Below the pieces are notes generated by a model, which was not told where the DNA came from, searched no databases, and saw only the letters and a list, made by a program, of their open reading frames with translations. From Sisyra terminalis (Eukaryota; Arthropoda; Insecta; Neuroptera; Sisyridae), in assembly GCA_958496175.1 (NCBI GenBank), contig OY292277.1:45023050-45087049 (forward strand): 64,000 bases of DNA, written 5' to 3'. The stretch's first letter is position 1. Every line of letters begins with the position of its first letter. Made by a program: the position numbers and the translations under genes. This document shows, piece by piece, positions 33,101 through 42,606 of the stretch.

Positions 33101-36100
33101 TTATTATATAAAGACTCTTTTATTTTATTACCTCCTTTTATCTCTCAGAAAACCACATTATACATTATGCCTTTTCCAAAATTTTTGTTTTTCGGACAAC
33201 AAATAATCGTGGAGGTGCGAGGGTTGAAAATTAAGGGTGCAAATAATAAAGAGGCCGAAACGTCGCGAGTAAAAATCAAGTTTTAACTGATTATTTTGAT
33301 CCTAGTCTTCTGAGAATTTGTATTAACCTCTTATTACCAAAGATCTGAAATTTTATCACAATAAATTGTAATATTTTCTATTTCATTCTCTCGTTCATTA
33401 AATCTATAGATGTTTATTTCATTCAACTGTCGCTTTTTCGTTTCATGAAATTTCAAATATCTATTTTGCAATAATAAAGGTCTCCAAATCATTGTACAAA
33501 ATTTTTGTTAAGATTTACAAAAAAATTAAAATTGTATTCCTGTCTAAGGTTTCAAAATTTTAAGACCTAATATTTTTTATTCCGCTTGTTTTGCTTTCTG
33601 CAATTTTTGCTTTGGAATAATTTTTGTAAAACCCAATCTTTTGTGATTTCTCGTAAAATCAATCATTTTTTTTTTTGATTAGTAGTACAAATATCTGACC
33701 ATATTACTCCCATAAAAGCTCTGACCTCATTTCTAATCTAAAACAAGCATTTAATTGTTTCAACAATAAAATGCAAACCGAACTTAATAACTTCTGAAAA
33801 ATGATATTTTTTGCACGTTCCGTTATTCCCATTTCCTTAGGTCTCCATACGCCAATGCTTACTTAACAACCAAGATTTGTTACAATTAATAATCTCATAA
33901 AACCTTGCGAACTGTTTTGTGGCTTTTTACAATCCATAAATCATTCATTTTATATTGACAATAATATCCTGAACAAATTCAGTACAAGAGCACATAAAAG
34001 TCCTAACATATACGACAAGGTAGATTTGTGGTCATAATTTAGGTTAATCTGAGGCTAACCGCCCATATCCAACTACACGTATCGATCCGATATGTGTTTA
34101 GTAATGAGATAATCTCGAAAAAAAGCAAAGCTGAACCAATTACGTATAACTTCTTTATTCTTTCAGGAAAAGTGAGATAAACACGGAGGAATTCTTATCG
34201 GATAATTTTATGGATCTTAATCGTGAAATTTTATTCACGAGTTTGGATATAATCAGGAAGTTGTTGCATGCTGGAATTTTTTACTAACACCTACAATTCA
34301 ATCTACACTTAATGCAGATAAACTTGAAAATATTAAATTGTATATGCAACGTTTCAATTACAGTAAGGTCCCGTGCAACAGTGCAACAATGCCATATCTA
34401 ATTTCGTGGCCATGCCATTGTGAAACATTCTGGCCCATTTAAGATTTAAGGTGTATCTATTAAACAATTGGTCGCGGTATCGAATATTTCGATTAAAATA
34501 ACTTGAATGCAGTAGCTCCGGTTGTAAATTGCTTTTGGAAAAATGATATTTTGATGTATGGTTTCGTAAGCCGAAGATTAAGTAACTATTATCACATGTC
34601 ATTGGATTTGTTAGTGTCTTCATTGTCAGTGTCAGGTTGGGGCTAACGATTTAATTGGAGGCAAGTTGAGATTTGATGGACGGATTTGTCAGCAACTTGT
34701 TTAAATATATTTAGTTTGTTTTGACTTCCATTTCATCAGGATTGTACATTTAAAATCAATTAAAAACGGACGGGAGAAAGTCAATTCTTTAATTATTGTA
34801 TAAATTTCTTCTTCTGAATTAAAATGCAGAGCAGTTCTGGGTACTTTAGGAAATTGGAAAGGTAGTAATGAATAAATCTTCGATCCTACGATTAAATTGA
34901 TTTAGATCTAAAAGAAAAGATTTATGAAAATTCTACCACCCTTATTGGGAGTTATAGTAAGAGTCCCATTCTACCAGCAGTGGTAGAGAAAATCAAGGAA
35001 GTTGACTAAAAATTTTGGAAAATTTTGATTTCTTCATAACTTCATTGATATTTAAATCAGAAAAGAAGATGTAAAAATCATCGTAAATCTTTTTTTGTTT
35101 AGGATCTATACGTTAAAAAATTGAATAAATTATAAGAGGAAAATCAGAGCATTGTTTGGCTTTGTCAAAATCTTTCCAATCGTTGGCCTTGTCCAAGCTT
35201 TGCCAAAAGTTTCTAGTTAAGAAATTTGTTATAAATAAAGCCAGAGAAAAGGCAAACTTTTATCTAGAAAATTCGAGAATTACTAATATACTAGAGTTTT
35301 AGTTTAGGAAATTGAAGTTAATATTGAATCGGCTCATGCTATAAGACCCTAAGGCAGCGGTTTCCAAACTAGGAGGGGCGCCTCCCGAGGGAACCGTGGA
35401 CCTGTTTAAGGGGAAGCGGCTAATATTAGCCAGGATTTCGAAGGAAGAGCTTTGATAAACTAGGCAAACATATTCATCTCATTAGGTAACAATAACAAAG
35501 TATTTTTTCTTGTGTATAGAAGTTTGTCTCAACAAATTTTTAGTACCTAAAATTTTTGTATTTGTAGTATCCCATAAAATAGAAGAAAAGCGTCATATGG
35601 TTAAATATTTTCAAAGGAACCTTGATAAAATAAAGTTTGGAAACCACTGCCCTAAGTCATATATAATCTTTGGTAAATTATCATAGAAATCAAACCGAGT
35701 GGAGCTTTCAATGTCTTAAAACTTTTAGGAACTTTATCAGAATTGTTGTAGTCTTTAGAGGACAGAACCGTTTAAGTACCCCCCTTTCAAAATATTCCTA
35801 AAAATTAATTTTTATATTTGAGACTTCTAAAACATGAAACGTTTCAATTGAAGTTACAAGGGTTCTAAATTAAGCAAACTTACAAAATAAATAATTCTAA
35901 AAAAAGCTTTCTTTTGGTCAAATTAATTCATTTTCATTGAATAGTATAGAAGTATCACAGAAAAATTAAATATTTTTTGGTCCCAAAACGTTTTGGCTAA
36001 TACGTTTTAGCTATTTAGTTTTAAAGATCATATAGACTATGAGCCTTAATTCTTGTAATATATTTGGAGCTTTGAAAGCTCTGTACTTTTTGAGTAATTA

Positions 36101-37788
36101 TTTCTATTAAAAGCTCAACAACTTGCTAGCTTTTCTAATGGTATCAGGTGTCTTGATCCTTCAACAAAATATCCCCGCGAAAATATACAAAACATTTCCA
36201 CACAAAATATCACTAAGGTAAAATATCCCCGACAATTGATCCATCGACTATTAATTTCCTATTTTTTGTACTCTGGTTTTTCCTCAAAAAAGCATCCAAT
36301 TGTAATCTTTTCCTTTACTATTATTTGTTTTCCTACTTCTCAACTATCCTATTTTTTGTAGCTTTAAAAGTATTATCACAAACAACTATGCACAATGGGT
36401 CCACGGACGAAACCCCGGTCAGAGTTGGGGGGCGAAAGCTCCCAATTTCAAGCAGAAATATTTGAAGGGGTCTTTAGTTATGACCAGATTTATTCGCGAA
36501 TTAAATTAAAAGCAAAGTAGAAAATCCAACGTTGTCAGATATTGATGTCGCTAAAAGGGCCTTCTAGCAAACTTTGCCCCTGGACCTCTTGTATAATATT
36601 TTTTGGACCGAAATAAATATAGGGGGAGGCGCGGTTGTAAACATTATTACCTTTTTTTTTGGAAAATGTAGATAAATCCGTTTAAAAAAGTGGAAAAAAA
36701 TAGATGATCGTACTCAGATCTCAGCCTTTTATTAAAATAAAGGAGATCCGCTTTTATTAATTGATGTTTTTTTTTTAATTTTCCAAATTAGCGATGTTTT
36801 GATACCTATCGCAACTTCATCAGGCGTCTTGAATCACAAAAACATTTCAGTATCGATATTTCGTAAACTAAGTGATATATCAAAAAAAATATTCTTTCTT
36901 TTACTTTCTTTTTTTCTTTTTACTTCCTCGAGATCTATAAAAATCTCTTTTCAAATCGTGGTGCTAGAAGAATCATAGTTTTGCCAAATGTTCCGTTGTC
37001 TGGGTATTTTGTCTTGAGGATAATTTGTCCAGGGATATTTTTTTCGAAGATATTTGGTCGGCGGATATTTTGTCGGGGGATCAAATATCATGGAACCTTT
37101 CTAATGGTCAGTTGTGAAAATCTATTTTTTAAGTATTAAATAAAATATTTATCAATGTTAAACTGTTTTTTGTGACACCTTTATTTTTGAAATCACCGAA
37201 AAACTCTTGAAATTTATGTACTGCTTTCAAATTCCTAAATTTCTTATAATTTGGACTTTATGTTTCATTTTGTGGATAATTTGGTCAATTTTGACTCAAG
37301 ATTAAAAGAATCATAATACTAAAAGATGATCCAAGTTTTTTCAAGGAATTTTTACAATTATTCCTTTTTAGATGAGTTCTTTTCAAATTTAGTAGTTCTA
37401 TATCACATTTTGTGTAATTTAATATATTTCCTTAGAAAAAAAATTCCTAATTTTTATAGTTTTACGAAGAAAACATGTACACACATGTGATTCCGTTTTT
37501 AAAAGTATGCAAGTTTATCTTGTTTTTTATGATTTTTCTAAATGATTATTAGTAATGGCAATAAATTAATGGTACATACCCTCCTAAAGGAGGTGCTGTT
37601 ATGTGATGGTTGCTATGATTATCTGGTGGTCCATAGAAATGTCTGGACGTCGTATGTGCTGGAGGCGGTGGTTGAGGTGGAGGTTCCATCCGAATTTCTT
37701 TAACCCAAACTATCAAAATTACAAATATGGCAATAGACACATTAAGTAGCTGCAATCGCCTCGTCCTCAACATCCACGTTGATGTCAT
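12189..37788 (-). CDS. Fibrillin (extracellular microfibril protein), complete, 28 coding exons
   Basis: Large secreted microfibril glycoprotein. Coding exons, 5' to 3' on the minus strand: 37580-37788, 23553-23638, 23294-23494, 23140-23235, 22885-23079, 22572-22823, 22355-22507, 21835-22056, 21462-21704, 21257-21406, 20977-21195, 19673-20920, 19492-19617, 19098-19431, 18677-19037, 17846-18161, 17539-17787, 17268-17482, 16964-17216, 16752-16910, 15552-16646, 15206-15498, 15021-15153, 14714-14962, 14426-14632, 13277-14307, 12494-12667, 12189-12431. All phases agree: 8,712 nt, 2,903 residues (human fibrillin-1 has 2,871). Order: hydrophobic leader, Pro-rich stretch, fibrillin N-terminal motif ([19 protein letters not shown]), three non-calcium EGFs, a hybrid domain (exon 22885), about 45 calcium-binding EGFs (D-x-D/N-E-C), eight 8-cysteine TB/hybrid domains (CCC...GWG or AWG), then CFSCKINGRHRR, a furin site (GGQRRRRHR) and an asprosin-like tail with three N-x-T sites. 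The start ATG has AAA before it and lies 6 nt after a splice acceptor, so an upstream 5' UTR exon exists. Confidence 0.95.
24306..24430. mobile_element. Possible small terminal-inverted-repeat element
   Basis: Ends are roughly complementary (gggcccatacac... against ...gtatcgtatggaggc) and the interior has nested short palindromes such as ttgtgcaatgtgggttgcac. Target duplication is not clear, so this is a weak call. Confidence 0.3.
24901..25697. mobile_element. Long-palindrome MITE, copy B (fibrillin intron 1)
   Basis: 797 bp whose two halves are near-perfect reverse complements around a centre near 25300. Ends are TAGGGTGATTTT...AAATCACCTTA. Perfect 8-bp duplication ataagtat at 24893-24900 and 25698-25705. 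The block cctgaaagtttgagccctta, about 75 nt from the end, is shared with copies A, C and D. The open frame seen across its right arm is only palindrome sequence. Arms are less diverged than in copy A, so this insertion is younger. Confidence 0.88.
27605..27672. repeat. atatcgat-rich repeat, copy 1
   Basis: Contains repeated atatcgat words and ends gcatccct. Related copies are at 30180-30290 and 56566-56690. Possibly a decayed MITE whose end reads aggg(g/a)tgcaa. No gene. Confidence 0.45.
27889..28060. mobile_element. Inverted-repeat element carrying a hammerhead-like core, family 1
   Basis: Left (27889-27965) and right (27985-28060) arms are reverse complements around a short spacer; each reads outward to actat and cctgtg. 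The right arm keeps an intact hammerhead-like core; the left has lost the GAAAC box. The arrangement suggests a Penelope-like or retrozyme-like derivative, because Penelope elements are known to carry hammerhead motifs. No reverse transcriptase is present, so the class is inferred. Confidence 0.5.
27986..28026 (+). ncRNA. Hammerhead-ribozyme-like motif (best copy)
   Basis: In order: stem I 5' strand AUAC (27986-27989), CUGAAGA (27990-27996), one extra U, stem II GUCGG (27998-28002) with loop AAUGAGA (28003-28009) and CCGAC (28010-28014), GAAA (28015-28018), CGUC (28019-28022), stem I 3' strand GUAU (28023-28026). This matches the type I hammerhead order CUGANGA, stem II, GAAA, NUH. Stem III is reduced to the minimal AC/GU, so activity might need dimers. 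The extra base before stem II is a departure from the canonical core. Predicted cut would be after 28022. Confidence 0.45.
28120..28428. mobile_element. About 310-bp palindrome with a nested small MITE
   Basis: The left arm (from tggcttttagaatgcaaaag) and right arm (ending tttgcattctgaaagcca) pair over roughly 100 nt each. The centre is a copy of the small ctgttaaaaaaggc element (about 28217-28336), so one element may have inserted inside another. Confidence 0.65.
28576..29010. mobile_element. Inverted-repeat element with hAT-like ends
   Basis: Ends aatctaacccc...ttcccaac and gttgggaaccactgggttag are imperfect inverted repeats of the common CAGTGGTTCCCAAC hAT type. A short open frame crosses the left end but has no recognisable product. 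Exact borders and target duplication are unclear. Confidence 0.5.
29131..30148. mobile_element. Long-palindrome MITE, copy C (fibrillin intron 1)
   Basis: 1,018 bp, arms of about 480 nt meeting near 29640. Ends are TAGACTGATTC...GAATCAGTCTA, different from the TAGGGTG ends of copies A, B and D. Perfect 8-bp duplication atgtaagt (29123-29130, 30149-30156). Internal blocks (aagctcttaatattaatatt, ctacaaaa, tagctcacg) match the other palindromes, so they are distant relatives. Non-coding. Confidence 0.88.
30180..30290. repeat. atatcgat-rich repeat, copy 2
   Basis: Shares atcgatgtttcacttttaaa and the end ttgcatccctaa with the copy at 56.6 kb. Non-coding. Confidence 0.5.
30725..30837. mobile_element. 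Small MITE, ends CTGTTAAAAAAGGCAT
   Basis: 113 bp with inverted ends ctgttaaaaaaggcat and tgtcttttttaacag. Related copies are inside the palindrome at 28.2 kb and at 52960 and 56695. Confidence 0.65.
32096..33016 (-). mobile_element. Internally deleted mariner transposon
   Basis: Terminal inverted repeats TTGGTTGTTCGGAAAGTAAT (32096) and its complement (ending 33016) are flanked by TA, as for mariner/Tc1 insertions. On the minus strand a remnant reads [20 protein letters not shown] (in 32586-32855), matching the linker after the mariner N-terminal HTH domain. A second broken frame (32053-32325) only overlaps the other end. At 921 bp against about 1.3 kb for full mariners, the catalytic domain is missing and frames are broken, so it cannot move by itself. 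Confidence 0.87.
33240..33315 (+). mobile_element. Truncated fragment of the 52-kb hammerhead-like element family
   Basis: Reads ggccgaaacgtcgcgagtaa then aagttttaactgattatttt and gatcctag, matching the arms of the 52158-52562 element from the GAAACGUC box outward. The CUGANGA part is absent. Confidence 0.5.
35355..35648. mobile_element. hAT-type MITE
   Basis: 294 bp with ends CAGCGGTTTCCAAACTAGG and AAGTTTGGAAACCACTG, flanked by 8-mers ccctaagg and ccctaagt. Ends and 8-bp duplication are typical of hAT elements. No coding capacity. Confidence 0.8.
36157..37090. repeat. Inverted pair of aaaatatcccc repeats
   Basis: The stretch at 36157-36235 (caacaaaatatccccgcg and repeats) is echoed in reverse complement at 37000-37090 (ggatattttgtcgggggat). 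Flanking ttctaatggt words occur on both sides. It looks like an old inverted-repeat element; boundaries are unclear. Confidence 0.4.
36785..36825 (-). ncRNA. Degenerate hammerhead-like motif
   Basis: On the minus strand CUGAUGA (36823-36817) is followed by an A, a decayed hairpin and AAAACAUCGCUAAUUUG. The flank matches the 49.9-kb element, whose hairpin is intact. Here stem II has lost pairing and GAAA has become CAAAA, so it is a dead relative. Confidence 0.3.
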
Positions 37789-38205
37789 TTTTATCTGCCA
37801 AGAAAAAAAGAACATAAAAAACAATTTCTCATAGGTACATTCCAGTTCTAGGTCATCAACCCTCTGTACATCTTTCGTTTACAAACAATTTTCCCAGTCT
37901 ACGTTTATATTACATTTTTAATCTCAAAAAGTTTTTTTTTTCAGTGGTGAAAAGTCTTTAGCGCTTTATATATGTACATTAAAAGAGGCAAATATTTATC
38001 ATGTTGGTCGCAACAAACTTTCATGTTGAGCCTCATTCATTGTTTGTGGATTTTATCATTTCAGTCCGGAAGTTACAAAATGATTCACAAAATGAACCCT
38101 CCACATCCATCCCATTATCAGCCTATGTTCCATGAGATTTTTTTTTAATCGTTTCTCGGCCTACGAAAAGTCAACGTTTTCTCTGGAAAAGTGTGGAAAA
38201 CTTAC

Positions 38206-38545
38206 TTGGTTTTTTTTATTTATTTATTTTTTTCGTTTGAAACGTTCATTAATATTCACTTAGTCCGAGGAATAAAACCTAATCACAAGTAACACATGTC
38301 ACTAAAACCGCATTTGTACAACAATCACAAGTCACTGGAAACATATTGCAATTTATTTCACTCAACAATGCAGGTTGTTCATGGAAAAGTTTTCGAAGTT
38401 TTATAACAATGGAAATGAAGTTTTCAACGCACCGAACTACAAGTGGATGATGATGACTACTGTGATTGACTTGGGTCCAGCAACTCCAGCATCCCACTGA
38501 GCTAACAGCAGCACCACAACTGCCCCATTCCCAAGTCCGCATTAT
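38206..38545 (-). other. Possible fibrillin 5' UTR exon
   Basis: Exon 1 of the coding part begins 6 nt after a strong acceptor (ttcttggcag), so a non-coding exon must lie upstream. A minus-strand donor (caa|gtaagt) at 38205/38206 would give a 411-nt intron. The block to its right is more GC-rich than its surroundings and contains an arthropod-type initiator word TCAGT near 38495 on the minus strand. No homology supports it. Confidence 0.25.
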
Positions 38546-39288
38546 TATTAATATATATGTAGCTTATATTTACATATGATGAGATCAAATGTGATGAGAT
38601 GCGAGATGAATCTTTCATCTCTCCATAGTGTTTATGTTGAAATTTATCAAATTTAAACACTTTAAATCACTTTTTTTTTAAATGGCAATTTCTGCAAACA
38701 ACATGTCTTGCACGCATTCATTGAAGTCGTCACTCAACAATAACGAGTTATTTTTTTTTCAATTTTTTGTATTCATTAAAAACTTCCGAAAAACCCGTAA
38801 CTTTGGCAAAATACTTCAGAAAACTATACAGTAAACAATTTTCGTTAAATAAATTAAAGCATGATTGATAAAATTCTAATATTTAAAAGTAATCCGTAAG
38901 ATTCGATTACACACTCGTTAGGGAAAACTTTTTAATTGTTCTTAAAAAATATATTAAACTATTAATTGATTAAAAATTATGAGAGATCAATAAGGTTGAC
39001 AGAAATTGTTCCAAGAAAAAACTTATTTTATTTTAAATAATCATCTTCTTTGCATAATTTAAGAAACCCATTCCCATTTAAGATTTCACCTAAAGAAATC
39101 TACTGATCCAAATTAAATCATTCTATTTTATTTGTACAAAAAAAATATTACCATTGAACTTACTACAATTTTGGTTTCGATAAACAAACGTAGAACTTTA
39201 ACTAACTTTCTTTGGTATAAAAAGATGTTTTTAATCCACTGCCAAAGCATCTTCCGGTAGTTCCTGGAATGGCACATTAGGTATTAGT

Positions 39289-39560
39289 AGTTTGTGATAG
39301 CTAAAGTATGATACAATTTTAAACACAATTTTTGCTTTTAATGCCAATATAATAGACAAATGTATGTATGACGGCAAAGACAGAGAACAAAGAATGTAAA
39401 GACATACATGGAAGTGTAATACAAATATTATAATTATTATTTCAGTTTTGAATTAACTAATTGTTGTCATTGGTTTCAACTGTCATTTTGTTTTCATTTA
39501 ATCGCTATTTTTGCTAAGTATTTGTCAGTTTTGTTGATGCTGGGCTGTGAATATTTCCCC
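39289..39560 (+). repeat. Dispersed repeat, copy 1 (inverted partner at 48 kb)
   Basis: From tttgtgatagctaaagtatg to gggctgtgaatatttcc this matches the reverse complement of 47965-48226 at moderate identity, including tttcaactgtcatttygttt. Non-coding, probably an unclassified transposon. Confidence 0.6.
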
Positions 39561-39825
39561 AAAAGTTACTAGTTTTCAAATAATAGATTAAATTTGTGAT
39601 ACATTTCCCTTTTGTGACATCTATATCTGGAAACGTTGCATTTTCAACTTTGTTTTTAATTTAATTCGCGATATTTTTACTAATTCAACTCTATTATTGC
39701 ATAATTTGTCCTTTTGTAGATAAATTTTCATTATGGCATGATTTACTCGTGAATCAAATTAAAAACATAGTTGAAAATGCAACATTGTCAGATATTGATG
39801 TCGCTAAAAAAGATATAAGCCAATT

Positions 39826-40142
39826 GGCTATTTATACATGTTGTATGTATAAACAGTGAGCTATTTGTACATACTGCATAGTATTTCACAATATTATACA
39901 AATCACAATATATACTCAATTGACTACTTATACAAAGTATCTTACATATATGTAATAACTGTTTATCAATTCAGCATGGACTACTTGTTCGAAAAATACT
40001 TATTGAAAACGTTTGTCATACAGAAGTGGATTGTAGTCATAAACTATTATGTATAAATATGAATAAATGGTCAATTGCATATGAATAAAGTTGGTCTGAA
40101 CTCTAAATAGATCATTGTATATCTACAACATGTAAAAATAGC
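39826..40142. mobile_element. Small inverted-repeat element
   Basis: Bounded by gctatttatacatgttgta and tacaacatgtaaaaatagc. The interior is rich in imperfect tataaata/tacata words and resembles 47840-47940. Target duplication is not clear. Confidence 0.4.
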
Positions 40143-41310
40143 GATATGGCAAATGATTTTTAATTAATTTAGATTAAATTAAATAATCAGGCATAATCAA
40201 TACAAAATTTTAAAAAAATAAAACAATTATTTCCTTTTTTTGTTTCACACACCCATAATTAGGTATGATAACTATTAGTGTACCGGAAAAGAATGTCGTT
40301 TTTAAACCAATAGTCTTTCAATTGCCATTGATCTGTTTATCAATTATTTCAAAGTGGTACTAAAGACATTTTATGATTAGTGTAATTTATCAACTTAGTA
40401 AAAATTTCAAAATATTTTTTATTCCGAAATCTATATTGAAATGGTAGGACCAAAAACCCGAAAGAATATAAATTCGGTATTGAATGCTCTTCGAGTTTCA
40501 CAGGATAGCAACGCAAAGCTGTTACTAAAACCATTTTCAATGTTTATCTAAGTGCATTAGATGTTCGTTAATGCCAAATGAGTTTTTTTTTGTTCAAATT
40601 CGATAATTTTCAATTCTCCAACTGGTACCAACGAAATATGACAAAAAATTTAACCAATAAAAAGTTAAAGAGGGAAATGGTGCTAAATGTATTCCAGAAA
40701 GTCGAAGAGCTGACAAATAATCCTAATTAATAAATAAATCAATCAGCCAAATACCCAAAAGTGTTCAAAAACTATTAACAGATGAAATTCTATGCTGCAA
40801 CACGGTAATGCAAGAATCCTCTGCAGAAGAAAAGCCCTGGAAAAAAATAATTAATTAAGGGATGGGGTGATATTGTCGTATCCACTATAATTGTCCAAAG
40901 TTATTCAATCAGATTTCTATTTATTTCAATCGTTGCAACATTTACTAAGTGGTAAAAAAATTTAAAGCTTAAGTGATGTTCAAAATGTATTTTTTTGATA
41001 TTGTCCTTGGTAATCAATTGATTTTTACTAATATGGCATTAAAAATTTGCATATTAGATGTCAAAACTTTGATACTATTAAGGCTGATTATATTATTGAT
41101 TTAAAATCAATAGTTGTAACAAAATTTTGTGTTTTAATTGTATATTGAAAAAACGACAATACTTTCTAGTACCCCTAATATAAATTACAAATTTGATGAA
41201 AAAATATTATGGAACTTGGAGGATACGTACATTGAGTTATACGTAACTTTTGGGCTAATATATACATATAAATATATCCATGATAATAATATTGTAACAA
41301 AAAGGAGCAA

Positions 41311-41505
41311 AGTCTGTCTCTCTCTTTGTGCCATGCCGGCACACGATTGGCTAAGTGACTTCTATCTCTCTCCCACCAATGCGAATGTACATATAGATTG
41401 TTCTAGAAATATCTAGTAGGTGGTGGAACATTGGCGAACATTGGAGTATATTCTAGAATATTGGGTTGCGGATATATAAGGCGCTTAGTTCAAACCAACA
41501 GGACA
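41311..41505 (+). promoter_or_regulatory. Orphan heat-shock-like core promoter module
   Basis: In order on the plus strand: two CTCTCT (GAGA-factor-type) tracts near 41317 and 41365; CCAAT-type boxes (cgattgg, 41344; accaat, 41375); two perfect heat-shock element dimers of form nTTCnnGAAn (gTTCTAGAAa 41400-41409, aTTCTAGAAt 41450-41459) with imperfect GAA/TTC units between them; a TATA box (tatataag, 41473-41480) and then gcgcttagttcaaac, which resembles the start region of fly hsp70 genes. Start would be near 41504. No heat-shock protein frame follows; an inverted repeat and a hammerhead-like motif do. Confidence 0.45.
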
Positions 41506-41670
41506 GTTCTGTATAGAAATTCAGTTGTGAACTGAAAAACACACAAAAATAATGCAATTATTTACTGTCAGGTCCAAGAGCTGTGAAAATATAACTCATA
41601 GGTTAATTTTAACAACCAATATACAAATACAATGAAATTAATTTCTTGTATTATTTTTATGTGTTTTTCA

Positions 41671-41708
41671 GTATCTGAAAAAGTCTCAAAAGAGACGAAA
41701 CGTTGTAC
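41671..41708 (+). ncRNA. Hammerhead-ribozyme-like motif, family 3
   Basis: Stem I GUAU (41671-41674), CUGAAAA (41675-41681), one extra A, stem II GUCUC-AAAA-GAGAC (41683-41696), GAAA (41697-41700), CGUU (41701-41704), stem I 3' strand GUAC (41705-41708). Both stems pair, but the conserved G8 of CUGANGA is A, so self-cleavage is unlikely. A 26-nt inverted repeat (41532-41557 with 41646-41671) lies just upstream. Confidence 0.35.
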
Positions 41709-41784
41709 AATGATAGTAAAGAATTGTTAAAATAATAACAGTCGTATTAGTCCAAATACCTATGAACATCAACTACATGTTAAT

Positions 41785-42606
41785 TAGGGTGTTTTCTTTT
41801 GGGACTATTTTTTTTTGCTCCCATGCTGAAATTTTGTTGGAAATACTTCAAAAAAAATTCCCTGAAAGTTTGAGCTCTTAATATTAATATTAAGTACTCG
41901 CTCACAGCGTGTAAATATTTTCCATTTAAAATACAAGTAAACTTTGATTTTTTTTAAATTTTTATAGCTCAGCGGCATTTTATGGTATCGCCTCGCTCAA
42001 AGTCTGAATTTTTTTACAATTGTATGCTCTACAAAAGTGCCTATTGCGGCAAAATCGTAATTTACACGGGCGAGGTAGTACGGGTCACTAAACCTAGATT
42101 TTTCATAAATTTCTCGTTTTTCTCTCAGTAACTCATGAATTACAAGACCTACAGAAAAAATGTAAATGTCTAATTTATAGGAAGTTTTATTTCCTACAAA
42201 AAAGTTCCTGAAAACCAAATTGCTAAGATCGATATTTCTCGAGATATTGAGCCTTGAATTTCACTTACTATAAAATTTGTACGGATTATTGAGTAAAGTT
42301 TAAGAAAATATTGATTTTTTATTCCTTATTAAAAATGATTAAAAATAGGCACTTTTGTAGAGCATACAATTGTAAAAAAATCCCGACTTTGAGCGAGGCG
42401 ATACCATAAAATGCCGCTGAGCTATAAAAATTTAAAAAAAAAATCAAAATTTACGTGTATTTTAAATGGAAAATATTCACACGCTGTGAGCGAGTACTTA
42501 ATATTAATATTAAGAGCTCAAACTTTCAGGGAATTTTTTTTGAAGTATTTCCAACAAAATTTTGGCATGGGAGCAAAAAAAAATAGTCCCAAAAAAAGAC
42601 ACCCTA
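41785..42606. mobile_element. Long-palindrome MITE, copy D
   Basis: 822 bp with ends TAGGGTGTTTT... and ...AAGACACCCTA and a perfect 8-bp duplication atgttaat (41777-41784, 42607-42614). Arms of about 380 nt pair closely. The block ctgaaagtttgagctcttaa is shared with copies A-C. Open frames across both arms are palindrome sequence, not genes. Confidence 0.88.

Larger units (their letters stand above)
23639..37579 (-). other. Fibrillin intron 1 (13.9 kb, transposon-rich)
   Basis: The donor (GGAGG|gtatgt, 37574-37579) and acceptor (ttatttgttag, from 23639) join exon 1 to exon 2 so that GG plus G makes the glycine of GGPNVC, the fibrillin N-terminal motif. The intron holds two long palindromes, a deleted mariner, several small MITEs and hammerhead-like elements, listed separately. 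No other gene was recognised inside it; long plain stretches (for example 25.7-27.6, 30.85-32.0 and 33.3-35.3 kb) show only AT-rich sequence. Confidence 0.85.

Noticed and set aside
34354..34623. 89-codon minus-strand frame
   Set aside because: No homology recognised and no splice or promoter signals; consistent with chance in intron sequence.
38279..38542. 87-codon minus-strand frame rich in Trp and Cys
   Set aside because: No recognisable domain; it more likely overlaps the fibrillin 5' UTR or promoter.
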